Source: an uncultured Gammaproteobacteria bacterium
Lineage (GTDB): Bacteria > Pseudomonadota > Gammaproteobacteria > Pseudomonadales > Pseudohongiellaceae
Assembly: GCA_937898685.1 (NCBI GenBank)
Contig: CALEJT010000058.1
Location: forward strand, 1 to 63,175
Direction: 5' to 3'
DNA: 63,175 nucleotides
Numbering within the stretch: the first letter of the stretch is position 1; each line of letters starts with the position of its first letter. The notes beneath the pieces were generated by a model, which searched no databases, was not told the origin of the DNA, and worked only from the letters and a program-made list of their open reading frames with translations. Below are positions 43,687-52,873 of the stretch, piece by piece. Both the position numbers and the translations under genes were made by a program.

Positions 43687-44250
43687 TCAGTGCATGGTGG
43701 GACGCGGCGGCGTTTCCTCGTCTTCGCGCGAGGTGCGCATGCCAACCAATTGCTGATAGAGCGTGATCGCCGCCATGCGTACGTATTCGACGAGTTCCAT
43801 GTAGTTCTCCTCGTCCTGCTCGTCCACCTGCGATTCTTCCTCGGACAAGCTGGACAGCTGACTGAAGTCGCGCAGGATCTCGCGCGCTTCGCTGGAGAGA
43901 TCGGATTCGGGTCTGAGATATCCGGCGGCAAAGCCCATGGTGAAGTGTCCGCACCAAAGGCCGAGTTCATGCACGCGGCGCGACAGTGCGATTTCGTCGT
44001 CGGGCAATAGCGGCTGGAAGGAATATTCGAGGCCGCCGAGTTTGTCGTTGGCTTCGCTGACGAGGCCGTCGGCAAACTTGCGCACGACGGGCAGCAGTTC
44101 GTGCGTGAGCAGCTCGCTCACGTCGTCCGGGTCGGGCTGCACCACGCCACTGCAGATCTGGCCCACCAACAGACCATGGAAGGCGGCGGGAGTGACACCC
44201 GGCAAGGTATCGGCAAGAAGTTGGGCGGCTAAGGTGTAATCGGCCGGCAT
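43687..44250 (-). CDS. ygfB: UPF0149/YgfB family protein
   Basis: 187 residues, all-helical UPF0149 (YgfB/YecA) fold, with FHGLLVGQICSG near the N-terminus, LGLWCGHFTMGFAAGY in the middle and a DEENYMELVEYVRMAAITLYQQL C-terminal helix. E. coli YgfB influences expression of pepP-ubiH neighbours in some species, and in Pseudomonas aeruginosa it modulates ampDh3; the role here is unknown. Start at 44250. It is the first gene of the ygfB-pepP-ubiH run, divergent from the zapA pair. Confidence 0.9.
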   Translation of the reverse strand: MPADYTLAAQLLADTLPGVTPAAFHGLLVGQICSGVVQPDPDDVSELLTHELLPVVRKFADGLVSEANDKLGGLEYSFQPLLPDDEIALSRRVHELGLWCGHFTMGFAAGYLRPESDLSSEAREILRDFSQLSSLSEEESQVDEQDEENYMELVEYVRMAAITLYQQLVGMRTSREDEETPPRPTMH

Positions 44251-44460
44251 GGGAAAGACTTCGCTTGGTACAAATGGATGCGGATCATAGCACGCCCCCG
44301 CTGCCTCGCCCTGCGTCGCTCGCTGTGCGCGAAGAGCCACAACGGTGCACACCTTGCGCTGAAGTGCGCACAAAAATTCCCGCGAATCAATCACTTGTTG
44401 ACCACTGTTGAGGTGCGTTTTATAGTTGCCCGGCCCTGATTTGTGTCAAGGACGCGAGCC

Positions 44461-44673
44461 ATGAGCGATAGCAACTTCAAGACCCTCGAGAGCAAAATCG
44501 ATGAGCTCATTCGGCTGTGCAGTGACATGAAAAAGGAAAACCAGCTGTTGCGCGATCGCGAAAACAGCTGGAAACACGAGCGTGACACCCTCATCAACCG
44601 TAACCAGATGGCACGGGCACGTTTGGAAAAAGTATTGCGCCGTCTCAAGTCGCTCGAAGGAGACACGCTCTGA
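44461..44673 (+). CDS. Small coiled-coil protein (TIGR02449/ZapB-like)
   Basis: 70 residues forming one coiled coil (LESKIDELIRLCSDMKKENQLLRDRENSWKHERDTLINRNQMARARLEKVLRRLKSLEG). The TIGR02449 family is regularly encoded directly before zapA in gammaproteobacteria, and its ZapB-like character suggests a division-ring accessory role (inference). The start at 44461 has AAGGA 9 bases upstream. The stop overlaps the zapA start (TGATG). Confidence 0.84.
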   Translation: MSDSNFKTLESKIDELIRLCSDMKKENQLLRDRENSWKHERDTLINRNQMARARLEKVLRRLKSLEGDTL

Positions 44674-44987
44674 TGCCCACGCCCGCACGTTCCGTCACCA
44701 TCACCATCCTCGGTCGCGAATACCAGATCAGCTGTCCGCCTGAAGAAGAAGAGGCGCTGCGCAAGTCCGCACGCTATCTCGACAAGCAGATGGAACAGGT
44801 GAAGAACCGTGGTTCTTCGCTTGGCTATGAAAAGATCGCCGTGCTGGCCGCTCTCAACATCACGCACGAACTGCTCAAACTCAGTACGGCTGCACACAAC
44901 TACGAGCACGATCATCAGCGTGAAATCAAACAGCTCGAGAAGAAGATCGATGCTGTGCTGGTGGCAAGCCGGCAGATCGAAATCTAG
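44673..44987 (+). CDS. zapA: Cell division protein ZapA
   Basis: Binds and bundles FtsZ at midcell. 104 residues: N-terminal globular head (VTITILGREYQISCPPEEEEALRKSARYLDKQMEQV) and a C-terminal coiled coil (HEL LKLSTAAHNYEHDHQREIKQLEKKIDAVL, read without the gap), matching the family's size. Immediately followed by 6S RNA and fau, the textbook zapA-ssrS-fau order. Confidence 0.94.
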   Translation: MPTPARSVTITILGREYQISCPPEEEEALRKSARYLDKQMEQVKNRGSSLGYEKIAVLAALNITHELLKLSTAAHNYEHDHQREIKQLEKKIDAVLVASRQIEI

Positions 44988-45144
44988 GCAAACTCCTCCT
45001 CGCTGCGTCTCACTGCAAGAGCACTTGCGTTAATTGCGTGCGTGTTCGCATGTACGAATACATGCATTGCTGTGCTCGAGTGCGTGTTGGCATTGCGGCG
45101 GCTTCACCTCCCGAAATTCACAGACGCAGGCGCACGGCTGTGGT

Positions 45145-45150
45145 TATAAT
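45145..45150 (+). promoter_or_regulatory. -10 box of the 6S RNA promoter
   Basis: Perfect TATAAT five bases before the predicted 6S 5' end. GTTGGC at 45087 is too far away to act as a -35 element, and no strong -35 is evident. Confidence 0.7.
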
Positions 45151-45154
45151 GCGC

Positions 45155-45330
45155 GCCCCTGGACTATTCGCCAGTTGGATGTGTTCTTGAGCCGATATCA
45201 CCACTTTGGAGGCTTTGCCCAATGACGCAGTGTGCATGTCCGCTCTGCGGAAAGCCTTAAGCGTCGGACTGGCCACCACCCTGAACCTTACGGTTCAGGA
45301 CAATTCCAGCAGCGGTATTCCGGGGTCCTC
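45155..45330 (+). ncRNA. ssrS: 6S RNA
   Basis: Binds sigma-70 RNA polymerase as a promoter mimic in stationary phase. The position between zapA and fau is diagnostic. The conserved pieces are TTGAGCCGATAT near the 5' side, GGAAAGCCTTAA and the CCTGAACC/GGTTCAGG hairpin on the 3' side, with 5' GCCCCTGG able to pair with 3' CCGGGGTC to close the long helix. The ends are estimated from that helix and from the TATAAT box. Confidence 0.92.
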
Positions 45331-45400
45331 ATTTCGCGCGTTGCGCCCTTTCCTCACCACGACGTGAGCTGGCGCAAGCGCATCGAGTCAGAAGCAACGC

Positions 45401-46048
45401 GTGTCGCTTTCGATTTCCGCCATTCAGGCCCGCAAAAAAGAGCTGCGTCGTGAACTGCGACGCAGACGGCGTGCGCTCACACCGAGACAGCAGCGGCAAG
45501 CAGCACTCGATCTGTTCCGCCGCGTGGTGAAGAGCCCTCTCTTTCGCTTCAGCCGCAGCCTTGCTTTCACGCTCGCACGCGATGGCGAGATCAGCACCGA
45601 TCTCTTGCGCAAAGAAGCAGCACGTCGCGGCAAACGCTGCTATCTGCCGGTGATGCAGAACACCGGCAGCATCTACGGCAGAACGCGACTCACCTTTCGC
45701 GAATGGAAACGCGGCGCACCGTTGCGCAAAGGCCGTTATGGCATTCCCGAACCGCGCCTTGGACGGCTCTGTTCACCGCTGGCCTTGAGTGTCGTCTTCA
45801 TGCCGCTGGTTGGCTTCGATGCCGACTGCAATCGGCTCGGCATGGGCCGCGCCTATTACGATCACACCTTTGCTTTTCTGCGTCGTTCGCAGCGTTCGCG
45901 CCCGGCCCTGGTTGGGCTCGCGCACGAATGCCAACGCGTGGACAAGTTGGAACCGGCACCGTGGGATGTGCCGTTGCGCGCCATCGTCACCGATCGCGCC
46001 TGGTATCATCCCCGTTCACGCACCTTGCATAGAGAAACCAACCCATGA
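45401..46048 (+). CDS. fau: 5-formyltetrahydrofolate cyclo-ligase
   Basis: ATP-dependent conversion of 5-formyl- to 5,10-methenyl-tetrahydrofolate. 215 residues with an Arg-rich N-terminus (RKKELRRELRRRRRALTP) and the catalytic signature VVFMPLVGFDADCNRLGMGRAYYDHTFAFL. It begins with GTG; no ATG is available without losing the conserved N-terminal helix. Often co-transcribed with 6S RNA. Its stop overlaps the rpiA start (ATGA). Confidence 0.9.
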   Translation: MSLSISAIQARKKELRRELRRRRRALTPRQQRQAALDLFRRVVKSPLFRFSRSLAFTLARDGEISTDLLRKEAARRGKRCYLPVMQNTGSIYGRTRLTFREWKRGAPLRKGRYGIPEPRLGRLCSPLALSVVFMPLVGFDADCNRLGMGRAYYDHTFAFLRRSQRSRPALVGLAHECQRVDKLEPAPWDVPLRAIVTDRAWYHPRSRTLHRETNP

Positions 46049-46719
46049 CCCAGGACGAACTCAAACGCGCCGTCGCCAAGGCAGCCTTCGACTATGTGAG
46101 CCGTAAGCTCACGCCCGATGCCGTGATCGGCGTGGGCACGGGTTCGACGGCCAACTACTTCATCGAAGAACTCGGCCGCATCCGTCACGACATCAACGCG
46201 ACCGTTGCGAGCTCGGAAGAAACCGCGCGGCGCCTCAAGGCCCTGGGCATTCCCGTACTGGATCTCAATGCCGTGGGTGAAGTGACCGTCTACGTCGATG
46301 GTGCCGACGAAGCCAACGATCATCTGCAGTTGATCAAGGGCGGCGGCGCCGCGCTCACGCGCGAGAAGATCGTTGCTGCAGTGGCGCGCGAATTCGTGTG
46401 CATCGCGGATGAAAGCAAGTGGGTGGGCGTGCTCGGCAAGTTCCCGCTGCCGGTGGAAGTGATTCCGATGGCGCGCAGCCACGTCGGTCGTCAGATCGTC
46501 AAACTCGGCGGTGATCCGGTGTATCGCGAAGGAGTCGTCACCGACAACGGCAACATCATCCTGGACGTGCACAACCTGGAAATTCTCGAGCCGCGCAAAC
46601 TCGAGACCGAACTGAATCAGATCGCCGGTGTCGTCACCAACGGTCTCTTCGCACTGCGTCCGGCGGACGTACTGCTGCTCGCCACCAAGGATGGCGTGAA
46701 AACGGTCAAAGCCAAGTAA
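46045..46719 (+). CDS. rpiA: Ribose-5-phosphate isomerase A
   Basis: Interconverts ribose-5-phosphate and ribulose-5-phosphate. 224 residues with the family motifs VIGVGTGSTANYFIEEL (phosphate loop), ASSEETARRLKALGIPV, YVDGADEAND (catalytic Asp), KGGGAALTREKIVA (catalytic Lys and Glu) and DNGNIILDV. Coupled to fau through the overlap at 46045. Normal family length. Confidence 0.95.
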   Translation: MTQDELKRAVAKAAFDYVSRKLTPDAVIGVGTGSTANYFIEELGRIRHDINATVASSEETARRLKALGIPVLDLNAVGEVTVYVDGADEANDHLQLIKGGGAALTREKIVAAVAREFVCIADESKWVGVLGKFPLPVEVIPMARSHVGRQIVKLGGDPVYREGVVTDNGNIILDVHNLEILEPRKLETELNQIAGVVTNGLFALRPADVLLLATKDGVKTVKAK

Positions 46720-46766
46720 CCACGCGCCGGTTCGTGGCCGGCGTCGATGATGGAGAGGGAAAGTCC

Positions 46767-47060
46767 ATGTACGTCGTGATCTTCCGCGCCAGGGTTCGTA
46801 CCTACGACGATGAATACGAACAGGTTGCGCTGCGCATGCGCGACCTCGCGCTCAGTGAGTTCGGTTGTCTCGCCTTCCATGCCGTCGCTGAAAACGGCGA
46901 AGAGATCGCTCTCTCCTACTGGCCCGACGAAGCCTCCATCGCAGCATGGAAGAATCATCCCGAACACGTACTGGCACAGCGCGTGGGACGCGAGCGTTGG
47001 TATGAGTCCTACTCGGTCGAGGTGGCGCAGATTGCGCGCGCATACAAAGTGCCCGCCTGA
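46767..47060 (+). CDS. Antibiotic-biosynthesis-monooxygenase-type (ABM) protein
   Basis: 97 residues, dimeric ferredoxin-like ABM fold: MYVVIFRARVRTYDDEYEQVALRMRDLALSEFGCLAFHAVAENGEEIALSYWPDEASIAAWKNHPEH (read in pieces), the SYWPDEASIAAWKNH part being the most conserved. Reactions differ among members and the substrate cannot be assigned. I start at 46767 with GAGAGGGA 6 bases upstream. It lies 47 bp after rpiA and is closed by a strong terminator. Confidence 0.86.
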   Translation: MYVVIFRARVRTYDDEYEQVALRMRDLALSEFGCLAFHAVAENGEEIALSYWPDEASIAAWKNHPEHVLAQRVGRERWYESYSVEVAQIARAYKVPA

Positions 47061-47081
47061 ATCACCACTCCCAAAAAAACC

Positions 47082-47115
47082 AAAGGCCCGCGCTCTTGCG
47101 AACGCGGGCCTTTTT
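47082..47115. terminator. Bidirectional terminator between ABM gene and fba
   Basis: AAAGGCCCGCG/CGCGGGCCTTT, 11-bp perfect stem, T-run on the plus side and an A-run on the left giving a U-tract for the minus strand. Confidence 0.95.
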
Positions 47116-47137
47116 GTTTGCAACGAACCAAGCGCGC

Positions 47138-48205
47138 TCAGTTCACCTTGGCCTTGTACAGACCTTTGGCGTAACGGGTGGCCATTTCTTCCAGGCTGTA
47201 GATCTTGCCGATCTTGGAGATCTGCTCGGCGGTACCGAAGGCCACCAGACGATCGATCACTACCTGTTTCATCGCCTGGATGGTGGGGCCGAGGAATTTG
47301 CGCGGATCGAATTCGCTCGGGTTTTCCGCGAGGAAGCGACGCACGGCACCGGTGGAAGCGAGACGCAGGTCGGTGTCGATGTTCACCTTGCGCACGCCGT
47401 TCTTGATGCCTTCCTGGATCTGCTCGACCGGCACACCGTAGGTTTCCTTGATCTGGCCACCGTACTCGTTGATCACCTTCAGCCACTCCTGCGGCACGGA
47501 CGAAGAACCGTGCATCACGAGGTGGGTGTTCGGCAGACGACGATGGATTTCGGCGATGCGGCTGATGGCGAGGATGTCGCCCGTCGGCGGACGCGTGAAC
47601 TTGTAGGCACCGTGGCTGGTACCGACCGCGATGGCGAGTGCGTCGACCTGGGTGTCTTCGACGAAGCGCGCCGCTTCTTCGGGGTCGGTCAGCAGCTGGC
47701 TGTGGTCGAGTTTGCCTTCGGCGCCGATGCCGTCTTCTTCACCGGCCATGCCGGTTTCGAGCGAACCGAGGCAGCCGATCTCACCTTCCACGGACACGCC
47801 ACAGGCGTGCGCCATTTCCACGGTCTGACGGGTGACGCGTACGTTGTAGTCGTAGTCGGTCGGGGTCTTGCCGTCTTCGGCGAGCGAGCCGTCCATCATC
47901 ACCGACGAGAAGCCGAGCTGGATGGAGCGCTGGCACACGGCGGGTGCGGTGCCGTGGTCCTGGTGCATCACGATGGGGATGTGCGGGAATTCTTCGATCG
48001 CCGCCTGAATCATGTGCTTGAGGAAGTTGGAGCCGGCGTACTTACGGGCACCTGCAGAAGCCTGCAGGATCACCGGGCTGTTCACTTCGTTGGCGCCCAT
48101 CATGATGGCGCGCACCTGTTCCAGGTTGTTGACGTTGAATGCGGGTACTCCGTAGGAGTGCTCGGCGGCGTGGTCCAGCAACTGCCGCAAACTGATCATT
48201 GGCAT
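47138..48205 (-). CDS. fba: Class II fructose-1,6-bisphosphate aldolase
   Basis: Zn-dependent cleavage of fructose-1,6-bisphosphate; glycolysis and gluconeogenesis. 355 residues with YGVPAFNVNNLEQVRAIM, VMHQDHGTAPAVCQRSIQLGFSSVMMDGS (zinc His and catalytic Asp), the GEIGCLGSLETG block, and VMHGSSSVPQEW. The type is the Calvin-cycle/proteobacterial FbaA subtype. Follows pgk by 119 bp with an intercistronic hairpin between. Rich in Met, a useful contrast with the sulfur-poor region. Confidence 0.95.
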   Translation of the reverse strand: MPMISLRQLLDHAAEHSYGVPAFNVNNLEQVRAIMMGANEVNSPVILQASAGARKYAGSNFLKHMIQAAIEEFPHIPIVMHQDHGTAPAVCQRSIQLGFSSVMMDGSLAEDGKTPTDYDYNVRVTRQTVEMAHACGVSVEGEIGCLGSLETGMAGEEDGIGAEGKLDHSQLLTDPEEAARFVEDTQVDALAIAVGTSHGAYKFTRPPTGDILAISRIAEIHRRLPNTHLVMHGSSSVPQEWLKVINEYGGQIKETYGVPVEQIQEGIKNGVRKVNIDTDLRLASTGAVRRFLAENPSEFDPRKFLGPTIQAMKQVVIDRLVAFGTAEQISKIGKIYSLEEMATRYAKGLYKAKVN

Positions 48206-48276
48206 GGGCTACTACCTCTACTTTTAATAATTGAACGAAACTTCGAAAAACTTGCAGCCGCTCCTGGCTTGGTTCA

Positions 48277-48300
48277 GCTGCGCGGCTCACACCGCGCAGC
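48277..48300 (-). other. Intercistronic hairpin pgk-fba
   Basis: GCTGCGCGG pairs with CCGCGCAGC across a 6-nt loop, between pgk and fba. No T-tract follows, so it may stabilise or mark processing of the pgk-fba message rather than terminate it. Confidence 0.55.
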
Positions 48301-48324
48301 GTTCAGCCCACACACGGCGCCATC

Positions 48325-49506
48325 TCATCCCTTGGCGCGTTCTTCCAGAATGGCGACGGCGGGCAGCACGTCACCCTGTACGAATTCCAGGAAGGCACCA
48401 CCACCGGTGGAGATGTAGGAAACGTCCTTTTCGATTCCGTACTTCTCGATGGCGGTGATGGTTTCGCCGCCGCCGGCAATGGAAAAGCCCGGGTTTTCCG
48501 CGATGGCCTTCGCCACCGCTTCGGTGCCCTTGGCAAAGGCCGGGAATTCGAACACGCCCACGGGGCCATTCCACAGAATGGTCTTGGCCTGCGCGATGGT
48601 GTCGGTCAGCGCCTTGGCGGATGCCGGGCCGATGTCCAGGATCATGTCGTCGGGTGTCACGTTGTCCACGGACTTGATGGTAGGCGTCGCGTTCTCGCTG
48701 AACTCGCTCGCCACCACCACGTCGGTGGGCAGCGGGATGTGCGTGCGGGCCATGATGGCCTTGGCCTGTTCGATCATCTCGGCTTCATAGAGCGACTTGC
48801 CGATCGGCTTGCCGGCTGCCGCCAGGAAGGTGTTGGCGATGCCACCGCCCACCACCAGGAAATCCACTTTCTGCGACAGCGATTCCAGCACACCCAGTTT
48901 GCTCGATACCTTGGCGCCACCCACTACGGCAAGCAAAGGACGTACCGGGTTCTTGAGGGCCTTATCGAGCGCCTCGAGCTCGGCCACGAGCAGCGGGCCG
49001 GCGCAGGCGACGGGCGCGAACTTGGCGACGCCGTGCGTGGAAGCCTGGGCGCGGTGAGCGGTGCCGAAGGCATCCATGACGAACACGTCGCAGAGGCTGG
49101 CGTAGTAACGGGCGAGCTCATCGTTGTTCTTGCCTTCGCCCACGTTGATGCGGACGTTCTCGAGCAATACGCATTGGCCGTCCTGCAACTGACGCGAATC
49201 GGCTTCGCTGAAAGCCGGATCCATCACCTTCACTTCCTGGCCCAACAGCGAGCTCAGATGTGCTGCCACCGGGGCCAGTGCGGAGTCGGGCTGCTCGGCG
49301 AGCGGCACGCCTTCCTTGGGACGTCCCAGGTGGGACATCAGGATCACCTTGGCGCCCTTCTGCAGAGCAAGCTGGATGCTCGGCAGCGCAGCGCGGATGC
49401 GGGCATCGTTGACGACCTTGCCGTTCTTCACGGGCACGTTGAGGTCCTCGCGGATCAATACCCTTTTACCCGCGAGATCGAGAGAGGCCATGGCCAGAAC
49501 AGTCAT
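48325..49506 (-). CDS. pgk: Phosphoglycerate kinase
   Basis: Makes ATP from 1,3-bisphosphoglycerate. 393 residues with the N-terminal substrate motif VLIREDLNVPVKNGKVVNDARI, MSHLGRPK, MDAFGTAHRAQAST, VVGGAKVSSK and the C-terminal nucleotide motif KTILWNGPVGVFEF and GGGETITAI. I start at 49506 (MTVLAMASLDL); an ATG at 49491 (MASLDL) is close to the usual pgk start and is possible. Confidence 0.95.
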   Translation of the reverse strand: MTVLAMASLDLAGKRVLIREDLNVPVKNGKVVNDARIRAALPSIQLALQKGAKVILMSHLGRPKEGVPLAEQPDSALAPVAAHLSSLLGQEVKVMDPAFSEADSRQLQDGQCVLLENVRINVGEGKNNDELARYYASLCDVFVMDAFGTAHRAQASTHGVAKFAPVACAGPLLVAELEALDKALKNPVRPLLAVVGGAKVSSKLGVLESLSQKVDFLVVGGGIANTFLAAAGKPIGKSLYEAEMIEQAKAIMARTHIPLPTDVVVASEFSENATPTIKSVDNVTPDDMILDIGPASAKALTDTIAQAKTILWNGPVGVFEFPAFAKGTEAVAKAIAENPGFSIAGGGETITAIEKYGIEKDVSYISTGGGAFLEFVQGDVLPAVAILEERAKG

Positions 49507-49671
49507 AAAACACCTGAAAGTTGCCGCTACAAGGCGGGGGATGATACCCAAAGCGTCTTGGTTTGTCCGTGCTTTGCACTGCCTCGGCTTGCCATTGACC
49601 GAGGGCTGACACGACAATCGCCGCTCCCCTCGGGTACCCGATAACGAGAAGTTCAGCCAAGAGGACTCACC

Positions 49672-50628
49672 ATGCTGAAACCCCGCTTCGCCTGTCTATT
49701 AGCTCTGTCCCTGCTCAGCCCCGTGGCCCTCGCACAGGACTGCGACCGCGCCTGCCTCGACCAGACACTCAGCACCTACATGCAAGCCATCGTCGCCAAC
49801 GATCCGTCGCGCGCACCGCTGGCCACGATTTATCGCCACACGGAAAACGACATCGTGATTCCACGCGGCGAAGGTCTATGGCAGAGCGTCACCGGACTCG
49901 GCGCCATCCAGCGCCACTATCTCGATCCGGTCACGCAGAACGCCGTCTTCTACGGCATTTTGGAGGAAGGGGAAGAACAGGCGGTGGTAGCCGTACGTGT
50001 GCACGTCGACAAGCGTCAGATCACCGAAGCCGAGTGGTGGGTGGGTCGCAAGGCGGACGAAGGTGTGACCGGCGAGCCCGGCACCACGCTGTGGAGTGCG
50101 GACTATCTGACCAGCGGCAATCCGCCCGCCATTCGCACGGTGCCCGCCAACGAGCGCAGCACGCGCGAGGAACTCATCTACATCACCAACGCCTATTGGG
50201 ACATGGTGGTGAACCGCAACCCGGACATCCTGGCGCCGTATGCGCATCCCGGCTGCTATCGCGAGGAAAACGGTCAGCCGACCACCGGCAACCCGCTGCC
50301 GCCCGAACGCGCCAACGATGCGGGCGTCAACGGTGTGAGCGATTGCCGCTCCGGCACCTCGACCTTCAACGTGATCAACGTCACCGCGCGTCGCTGGCAC
50401 GTGGTGGATGAGGAACAGCAGGTGGTGGTGGCTTCTGCGCTCTTCATTCGTGAGCCCGGCCACGAAAAACGCCGCAACCACTTCTGCGACATCTTCTACA
50501 TCGACGAAGGCAAGCTGCGTGGTCTGTACACTGCGATGTACTACGTCGACCCGCTGCGCGCGGTGCCGAACTGGCCGCCGTACGAAGGCAATTTCCCGCT
50601 GCCGGCGAGTTTCGGCGCCACCAAATGA
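49672..50628 (+). CDS. Secreted NTF2/SnoaL-like protein of unknown function
   Basis: 318 residues, signal peptide ending ALAQ, mature start DCDRACLDQTLSTYMQAIVANDPSRAPLA. Two related halves are visible: the first with YRHTENDIVIPRGEGLW, the second with ELIYITNAYWDMVVNRNPDILAPYAHPGCYREENG, suggesting two NTF2-like domains. CDRAC and the Cys of GCYREEN and VSDCRSG could form disulfides. Resembles proteins annotated with DUF8021, function unknown. It lies divergent from pgk behind the sequence GAGGACTCACC. Confidence 0.68.
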   Translation: MLKPRFACLLALSLLSPVALAQDCDRACLDQTLSTYMQAIVANDPSRAPLATIYRHTENDIVIPRGEGLWQSVTGLGAIQRHYLDPVTQNAVFYGILEEGEEQAVVAVRVHVDKRQITEAEWWVGRKADEGVTGEPGTTLWSADYLTSGNPPAIRTVPANERSTREELIYITNAYWDMVVNRNPDILAPYAHPGCYREENGQPTTGNPLPPERANDAGVNGVSDCRSGTSTFNVINVTARRWHVVDEEQQVVVASALFIREPGHEKRRNHFCDIFYIDEGKLRGLYTAMYYVDPLRAVPNWPPYEGNFPLPASFGATK

Positions 50629-50898
50629 ACGCGAGGACGCCGGCGGTCGCAGCGCGCAACGCCGGCGCCTTTCTCGATGGAACTTCGACATGTGCCTGGC
50701 CTCGCAATGCCGGGCACATGGACGGAGACGCTGCACCCCAGCCCACCTGCAGCCCGACCAACTCGATACCTTTTGGTCAAATAGCCGACAGACTGAAGCA
50801 CATCTCAAGGTCTTCCAGCGCCAGCCCTTGCTGGAGAAAGAAGTGCGGTGACGTCGGCGGCCATCACCGCGAGCATCACTGCCGCCGCAGCTCCCCGG
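50629..50898. other. Gene-free stretch between the NTF2-like gene and pirin
   Basis: 270 bp. Holds an imperfect hairpin near 50692-50717 (GTGCCTGGC/GCCGGGCAC with one wobble pair) that may end the upstream transcript. No ORF with support. Confidence 0.45.
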
Positions 50899-51762
50899 TC
50901 ATGCGATCGTGCCAAAGCGACCGCTTTGAAAATCGATCAAGGCCTGGTTGATCTCGTCGCGCGTGTTCATCACGAAGGGGCCGTAGCCGACGACAGGCTC
51001 GTCGATCGGCTCACCGCTGAGCAGCAGCACCAGACTGTCTTCGTCTGCCTGCACCTGTACTTCGCTGCCCCTGGGTGAGAGCACCACCATCTGCCCTTCC
51101 TTCAGCGGGGTACTGCCGTTGACGTGGACCACGCCGCGCAGCACGACCAGCGCCGTGTTCCATCCTTCCGGCAAATTCAGCTCGGTGCTGCTGCCCGAGT
51201 TCAGCATGAAGTCCCACACTGCCATCGGCGTGTGCGTGTGCGCCGGTCCCTGATGCCCGTCGAACTCACCGGCGATGACGCGCAGGCTGCCGGCGGCATC
51301 GGGCAAGGCCACGGTAGGAATGTCGTCGGCAGTGATGGGCTGATAACGCGCCGGCGCCATCTTGTCCTTGGCCGGCAGGTTCACCCACAGCTGGATGATG
51401 TGCAGCTTGCCGCCGCGCTCGCTGAAGGCCTGCGAATGAAACTCTTCGTGCAGGATGCCGCCCGCGGCCGTCATCCATTGCACGTCACCCGGGCCGATCA
51501 CGCCGCCTTGCCCAGTGGAATCGCGATGCTCCACTTCCCCGTCGTAAACGATGGTCACCGTCTCGAAACCGCGGTGCGGATGCTCGCCCACACCGCGACG
51601 ATGAGTGGTGGGCTCGAAGTACGTCGGGCCCGCCAGGTCCAGCAGCAGGAAGGGGCTGAGCTGCCTGGCGTGCGTGCCGTAGGTGAACAGGGAACGCACG
51701 GGGAAACCGTCGCCCACCCAGTGCTGATGGGGTGGTTTGTAGATGCCGAGAAGCTTTTTCAT
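50899..51762 (-). CDS. Pirin family cupin
   Basis: 287 residues, two cupin halves. The N-terminal metal site is visible in GEHPHRGFETVTIVYDGEVEHRDS (two His), with GDVQWMTAAGGILHEEFHS providing the remaining His/Glu. Bacterial pirins of the YhhW type can cleave quercetin or act as redox sensors. Start at 51762 (MKKLLGIYKPP). Divergent from a LysR gene 108 bp away, a common pirin-regulator arrangement. Confidence 0.9.
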   Translation of the reverse strand: MKKLLGIYKPPHQHWVGDGFPVRSLFTYGTHARQLSPFLLLDLAGPTYFEPTTHRRGVGEHPHRGFETVTIVYDGEVEHRDSTGQGGVIGPGDVQWMTAAGGILHEEFHSQAFSERGGKLHIIQLWVNLPAKDKMAPARYQPITADDIPTVALPDAAGSLRVIAGEFDGHQGPAHTHTPMAVWDFMLNSGSSTELNLPEGWNTALVVLRGVVHVNGSTPLKEGQMVVLSPRGSEVQVQADEDSLVLLLSGEPIDEPVVGYGPFVMNTRDEINQALIDFQSGRFGTIA

Positions 51763-51870
51763 GGCCTCATCCTCCGTGTCAGTGGCTGGGGACGAGTATG
51801 AAAGTAGAACGCTGATAGCAGTAGACGGCAAAATTTGTCTTCAGTGTTCCATTTGATGAACAATGTGCCG

Positions 51871-52803
51871 ATGCAGGATCTCAACGACCTCTATTACTAC
51901 GTGCAGGTGGTGGAACACGGCGGCTTCGCCCCGGCCGGCCGTGCCCTGAACATGCCCAAGTCGAAACTGAGCCGGCGCATCGCGCTGCTCGAGGAACGCC
52001 TGGGTGTGCGCCTCATCCAGCGCAGCACGCGTCGCTTCCAGGTGACTGAACTCGGGCAGGCCTACTACAACCGCTGCAAGGCCATGCTGCTGGAAGCCGA
52101 AGCGGCGCAGACGCTGATCGATGCCGCGCACGAAGAACCCTGCGGCACGGTGCATCTGTCCTGTCCCATCGGTCTTTTGCACATGCACGTCGGCCGCATG
52201 CTCACCAGCTTCGCATTGCGCTATCCGCAGGTGAACGTGCTGCTGACCGACGTCAATCGTCCCGTGGATCTGCTGGCGGAAGGCGTGGACGTCGCACTGC
52301 GCGTCAGACCCCTGCCCCTGGAGGACACCGACCTCGTCGTGCGTCCCCTGGCGCCAGCGGAGCAGCTGTTGGTGGCGAGCCCCACGCTGGTCGAACGACA
52401 TGGCCTGCCCAGCCATCCGGCCGATCTCGATGCCTGGCCCAGCCTCGGCTCCGGCACGCGCGAGACCCGCCATATCTGGACTCTGCAGCATGAACCCGAT
52501 GGCGCGGAGATCACGCTGCATCACACACCACGTCTCGTGACCACCGACATGGCAACGCTCGCGAAAGCGGCGGTGGCGGGACTCGGCGTGGTGCAGATGC
52601 CACGCATCTTCGTTCACGATGAATTGCGTCGCGGCGAACTGGTGCCACTTTTGCCCGAATGGAAGTTGCGCATGTACCTGGTTCACGCCGTGTTTCCTTC
52701 GCGGCGCGGACTTTCCTCTGCCGTGCGCGCCTTGATCGATCATCTCGCCGCGGAGTTTTCCGAAGTCGAACAGGAATGTCTGCGCGTGCGCGCCGAGGAT
52801 TGA
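51871..52803 (+). CDS. LysR-type transcriptional regulator
   Basis: 310 residues: N-terminal winged helix (LYYYVQVVEHGGFAPAGRALNMPKSKLSRRIALLEERLGVRLIQRSTRRFQVTELG) and a periplasmic-binding-protein-like effector domain. The PKSKLSRRI recognition helix places it in the AaeR/DsdC-like LysR branch common beside pirin and quinone-stress genes. Likely controls the divergent pirin (inference). The start is uncertain: 51856 or a GTG at 51835 are alternatives; no strong ribosome site. Confidence 0.86.
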   Translation: MQDLNDLYYYVQVVEHGGFAPAGRALNMPKSKLSRRIALLEERLGVRLIQRSTRRFQVTELGQAYYNRCKAMLLEAEAAQTLIDAAHEEPCGTVHLSCPIGLLHMHVGRMLTSFALRYPQVNVLLTDVNRPVDLLAEGVDVALRVRPLPLEDTDLVVRPLAPAEQLLVASPTLVERHGLPSHPADLDAWPSLGSGTRETRHIWTLQHEPDGAEITLHHTPRLVTTDMATLAKAAVAGLGVVQMPRIFVHDELRRGELVPLLPEWKLRMYLVHAVFPSRRGLSSAVRALIDHLAAEFSEVEQECLRVRAED

Positions 52804-52873
52804 TGCACTACGCCTACGCGCCAGGCGCTCGCCAACGCTGAGCTATACTTGCGCGGTCGTTCCGGAGCCGCTC